NCBI GenBank assembly: GCA_937864995.1
Contig: CALMDL010000083.1
Coordinates: forward strand, 1 to 11,316
Reading direction: 5' to 3'
Source: an uncultured Candidatus Altimarinota bacterium
Lineage (GTDB): Bacteria > Patescibacteriota > Gracilibacteria > BD1-5 > UBA6164
Length of the DNA: 11,316 nucleotides
The notes under the pieces were generated by a model, which was not told the DNA's origin, did not search any database, and was given only the letters and a program-made list of their open reading frames with translations. Both the position numbers and the translations under genes were made by a program. Position 1 is the stretch's first letter; each line of letters opens with the position of its first letter. Below are positions 7,981-11,316 of the stretch, piece by piece.

Positions 7981-8047
7981 TTATGGTTTTAATTATTATA
8001 TTTAAGTTAAGTTTATTATAATTTACTTTATTTTTCTTTTTTGTAAA
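7981..8047. promoter_or_regulatory. Overlapping divergent promoters of rlmN and the pilin-like gene
   Basis: Within 67 bases a minus-strand TATAAT at 7995-8000 points to rlmN (leader of about 8 bases), and a plus-strand TATAAT at 8017-8022 points to the pilin-like gene (leader of about 19 bases). The boxes are only 16 bases apart, so the -35 region of each promoter would lie about where the other's -10 is. RNA polymerase could hardly occupy both at once. Confidence 0.5.
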
Positions 8048-8674
8048 ATGAAAAAATCAAAAATAGCAACAACGATTGCAGAAGCTATGATTGTAACACT
8101 AGTTATTGTGTTATGATTAACTTGAGTTTATAAAATTTATTCAGAATCTATAAATTTAACATATAGCATTGAAAATAAAATTCAAGCCATACAAATTGCA
8201 AAAGAATGAATAGAAGCTGTTACAAATATAAGAGATACTAATTGGTCGATATACTCTTCTGATAAATCAAATTGTTGGAAAACTTTAAACTATGATTCAG
8301 CATGTATCTGAGATAGTAGTTTTACCAATAATATAAAAAATAATTGAAATTATAAAGTCCTTAGAGATGCTAATAATAGATGGATATTAACTGAAGATAC
8401 ATTAACATTAGGTGATAGTTTTACAAGTGCACCTTATAGAAATTTTTATAGAATATATTTAGACTGAAATAAATTGTATACTCATAATGCTGGTTCCACT
8501 TTAAAACAATTTTATACAAGACAAATTAAAACAGCAAATATAAATGCAAGAGAATGAGATAACACTACAATAAATGATTGATTAGAAGTAAAAAGCATAG
8601 TACAATGGACTGATTGAACTAATACAAATGTTCATAAAATAGAAATATCTACTATTCTAACTAATTATAAATAA
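8048..8674 (+). CDS. Type IV pilin-like / pseudopilin protein, 208 aa
   Basis: The N-terminus reads as a prepilin signal: a short Lys-rich leader (M-K-K-S-K-I-A), then T-T-I-A-E-A-M-I-V and a hydrophobic helix to about residue 27. If prepilin peptidase cuts after the Ala, Glu falls at mature position 5, the residue conserved in type IV pilins; the usual Gly at -1 is replaced by Ala. The remaining roughly 180 residues, with S-N-C-W and S-A-C-I cysteines (possible disulfide) and several Trp and Tyr, would form the extracytoplasmic globular head. Nine glycines are TGA and two are GGT. It stands alone: no pilus ATPase, platform protein or prepilin peptidase is nearby. It could be a minor pilin or a pseudopilin of the DNA-uptake or attachment pili common in small parasitic or episymbiotic bacteria. 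The head is not recognised. Confidence 0.7.
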
Positions 8675-8709
8675 AAAAAATAAATCCATTTTATGGATTT
8701 ATTTTTTTT
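8673..8709. terminator. Bidirectional terminator between the pilin-like gene and the large minus-strand gene
   Basis: A perfect 17-bp stem (8673-8689 with 8693-8709) closes a TTT loop, with an eight-base A-run entering and an eight-base T-run leaving. The pilin-like stop (8672-8674) overlaps the left arm, and the stop of the convergent gene (8708-8710) overlaps the right arm. Confidence 0.9.
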
Positions 8710-11314
8710 ATATTTGATTTACTCTATCTTTTACTCAAAAAATAGTTTGTTCAAATGTAGAATTATTTTGATTAGGTGTAATTCAATTTAATAAAATATC
8801 AACATATTCATTAACCAATCATTCTGCTTTCATATTCATAACATCAGAATATGAATATCTCATTATTTTTGTTAAATCAATTCACCATTCTTTAGATTTA
8901 GAATAAATTGTAGATGAATTAGAAGATACAAGTGATCTAAGTGCCATAGAGTTTGTACCATGTGCTTCTAATAATCATCATATAAATCACCTAATCATAT
9001 TTTTCATATCAATTTCTTGTCATGATTTTCAATATACTCAATAATCTCTTTCACGAATAGCATCAATTTCTTTTCTAAGTTCATCCCACATAGCAGGTCA
9101 AGCATTTGCAAGTCTATACGTTCATCATTGAACTTGTTGTAAAAGTTCTTTTGTTGCTTTATGTATATTTATTCAACTAGTTCATTTTCAAGAAAAGGCA
9201 TCTCAATATAAATCATCATTTCAATAATTAAATTCTCAAGTATATGCTTGAAGTAAATCATAATATCTTTTAAATGTATTATTTCATTCTATTACTTTTC
9301 AATTATCATCTACTCTATCATCCTTTTCTATAAGAATCATCTTACTTATATAAGAATCTTTGTGTTTATCACCTGCCTCTCAAGTATTTAACATATAAAG
9401 TATATCAGTTAAAACTTTTCAATATTTTTTATAAAATTCTTCTGTTTCTTTTATTTTTTTAGCTTCTGGAATAGAATTATTTTTTTGATTTCAAAATATT
9501 TTTAAAGCTTCACTATACATATCTCAACCTTTGATTTCACTATATCTTCTACATGATTCAAGTATTGTTTCATTAATTAAATCTATATCACTACTATATG
9601 ATAAAAATCTTAAAACTGGCAACATCATACTTTTAGCAGGAAAATTTTTTAGTTGATCAAGTTCACTTTGTTCAAAATTATATGAAATACCTGAAAATGC
9701 CATTATAAATGGTACTTTATTCATATCTTCCATACTTCATCATTTATTAACTGCTTCTTCAAGCCATCATCTGGCATTTGCATATGTTCAACCATAAAGT
9801 TCTCACATAGCTCAACCAATTCTTGCTCAAACAGTTCTTTCATCTTTTGCATCACCTTGTCATGTTTCATATTCACCGGATTTTCAATTTGCTCTCATTT
9901 TTTTAAACTCTTTATGATATCTAGATCTTCTCCTTATTCAATTATATCATTTTTCATCACATTGTTTTTTTACAAGTTCAAATAGAAGTTGTTCCTCTGT
10001 AAAATTTTGATTAGTTCTTTCTGCATCAGCTTTTACTTTTTCATACAATGAATCTCATATTTTTCAACCAAAAGATTCATAAAATAAAAATTTTCATTTA
10101 TATGGATATAATTTTTTTGCATAAAGTACTCCATATTTTTGAAGCATAAATAAAGCTCCAGCTTCTTTTAGATATTGTGGTGCATCTTTGTTTTTTAACC
10201 ATTCAATAATCATAATAGTTGCTTTCCATGAGTCTACATTTCATAATTTGTTAATATAATCTTCAGATCTCTTTTTTTGACTTTCTTCAACTCTACTCAT
10301 TAAATCATCTCTAAGAGATTCAGGTAAAAATTTACCAAGTATTCATTGAGCAGCTTTAGCTGATTTTTCTTCAGTTCATTCTTTTAAATATGATTCAATT
10401 GAATTTAGTCATAACTTCATTCAACTCATTATATCAAAAATAGAAAGCCTACTTAAATATCTAGATAAAAAACTTCATTTTATTTTTTCTCATTTTATAT
10501 TTGTTTTTTCTACATCTTTTTCTTCTTCAATTGAAGAAGGTCTTGCTTCATTTTTTTTAATCCATGATTCAAGCCAAGATATACTTACTTGTATAGTTGA
10601 TCAATTATACATAGTTATACTTTTCTTTGAGATTTTTTTTCAATCTTTATCTTTCTTTGCATTTCAATTTTCATCTCTTTCATATTCATCATATTCTCAA
10701 AAACTAATAGTAGCAGTACTTGAAGATATGCTTTCTATATTTATTAATTCATTAGAATCTTTTGCTTTTAAATAATCATACTCTATTTTTTTTGTAGATC
10801 ATTTTTTATGAATAGCTTCATCTTTAATTTCATAATTATTCCATATATCAATAAGACCTCATCCCAAAGATATATCTCAACAAATACTTGATATTAAATT
10901 TGAAGAAACATTATTATTTGATAATCTTTTTGATTTTATTTTTTTAAATTCTTGAAAAAAATCTTTAAATGATATTCAATCACTTACTCATCAAATTCAA
11001 TATACATCAATTAAATTATTATTTAAATCAATTTTTGAAATAGTAAAAATTCATTTATCTGAAGTAAAAGATACTCATTGCTTAAAACCATATTTTTTAC
11101 CATCTGCATCAAACTCATCTACATTTAATAAAAGTTTTTCAATACTGTAAAAATTTTCCAGTGCTTCAATTTCAGATACATTTTCTAATAATTGTGATTT
11201 AATATCTCTTAAATTTTCTGGCAATTCATCTAGATTTCTATTAAGTAAATCATTTAAAAATGATATCTTTTTTTCTTTTTCAACTTCTATTAAATCAATT
11301 AATTCTTGTTTTCT
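8708..11314 (-). CDS. Large hypothetical protein, C-terminal 868 residues; N-terminus off window
   Basis: I do not recognise this family. The frame is open across 868 codons only when TGA is Gly, and it ends with TAA in the shared terminator. Visible residues 1-65 are charged and probably helical. Residues 77-125 and 177-254 look like two versions of one beta-rich module, each ending in an I-S-x-x-x-[F/W] segment and Lys-Lys. An Asp/Lys-rich insert (about 209-231) interrupts the second. The remaining 600 or so residues appear mostly helical. Near the middle is a basic patch (I-R-R-R-S-R-Y-H-K-E-F-K-K) followed by a Gly-rich stretch with A-R-I-G-G-A-M-G-E-L-Y-G-G-T. No catalytic motif, P-loop or membrane segment stands out in the visible part; a signal peptide could lie off the window. 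It converges on the pilin-like gene, so the two are not co-transcribed. Confidence 0.85.
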
Positions 11315-11316
11315 TG

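Noticed and set aside
9524..9733. A separate 69-aa protein on the minus strand
   Set aside because: It is only the TGA-free stretch of the large 868-residue frame. With TGA as Gly it is continuous with that protein on both sides.

Overview
The window comes from a very AT-rich bacterium that reads UGA as glycine (genetic code 25), as in the candidate phyla Absconditabacteria (SR1) and Gracilibacteria (BD1-5). Read with the standard code, nearly every gene is shattered. Read with TGA as Gly, long intact proteins appear, and TGA falls on invariant glycines: G-N-P-G and G-G-H-N-G of peptidyl-tRNA hydrolase, G-T-H-G-K-S of MurC, and L-G-H of the tyrosine recombinase. TGG still encodes Trp, so this is not the Mycoplasma code. 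Every gene end seen is TAA or TAG. The two phyla cannot be separated from this sequence alone.

Layout, left to right. Positions 2-1006 (+) hold one open frame joining the C-terminal half of a polysaccharide deacetylase to a methionine aminopeptidase that lacks its start. A small Gly/Trp-rich protein follows at 1021-1200 (-). Next are a Xer-type tyrosine recombinase at 1328-2248 (+) and a HAD-family phosphatase-like protein at 2283-3212 (-). A two-gene unit of pth (3323-3847, +) and murC (3849-5180, +) follows. After it come secD (5190-6800, -), rlmN (6979-7980, -, with a frameshift just before its end), a lone type IV pilin-like protein (8048-8674, +), and the last 868 residues of a large unrecognised protein (8708-11314, -) that runs off the right edge.

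The genes are mostly household functions: protein N-terminal maturation, peptidyl-tRNA recycling, peptidoglycan precursor synthesis, protein export, 23S rRNA/tRNA methylation and chromosome dimer resolution. They are arranged as convergent and divergent singletons, not as pathway operons. Each convergent pair shares one perfect hairpin that can end transcription in both directions, and stop codons often lie inside the hairpin. Divergent gaps are about 70-130 bases and carry TATAAT boxes on both strands close to the start codons. No Shine-Dalgarno sequence is visible before any start.

The points most worth a second look are the deacetylase/Map join near base 298, where glycine codon use also changes; the rlmN frameshift that removes its essential C-terminal cysteine; the large protein with two similar beta-rich modules; and the small gene visible only under code 25. 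I saw no CRISPR array, tRNA, rRNA or insertion sequence. I did not find a clear new multi-gene system.
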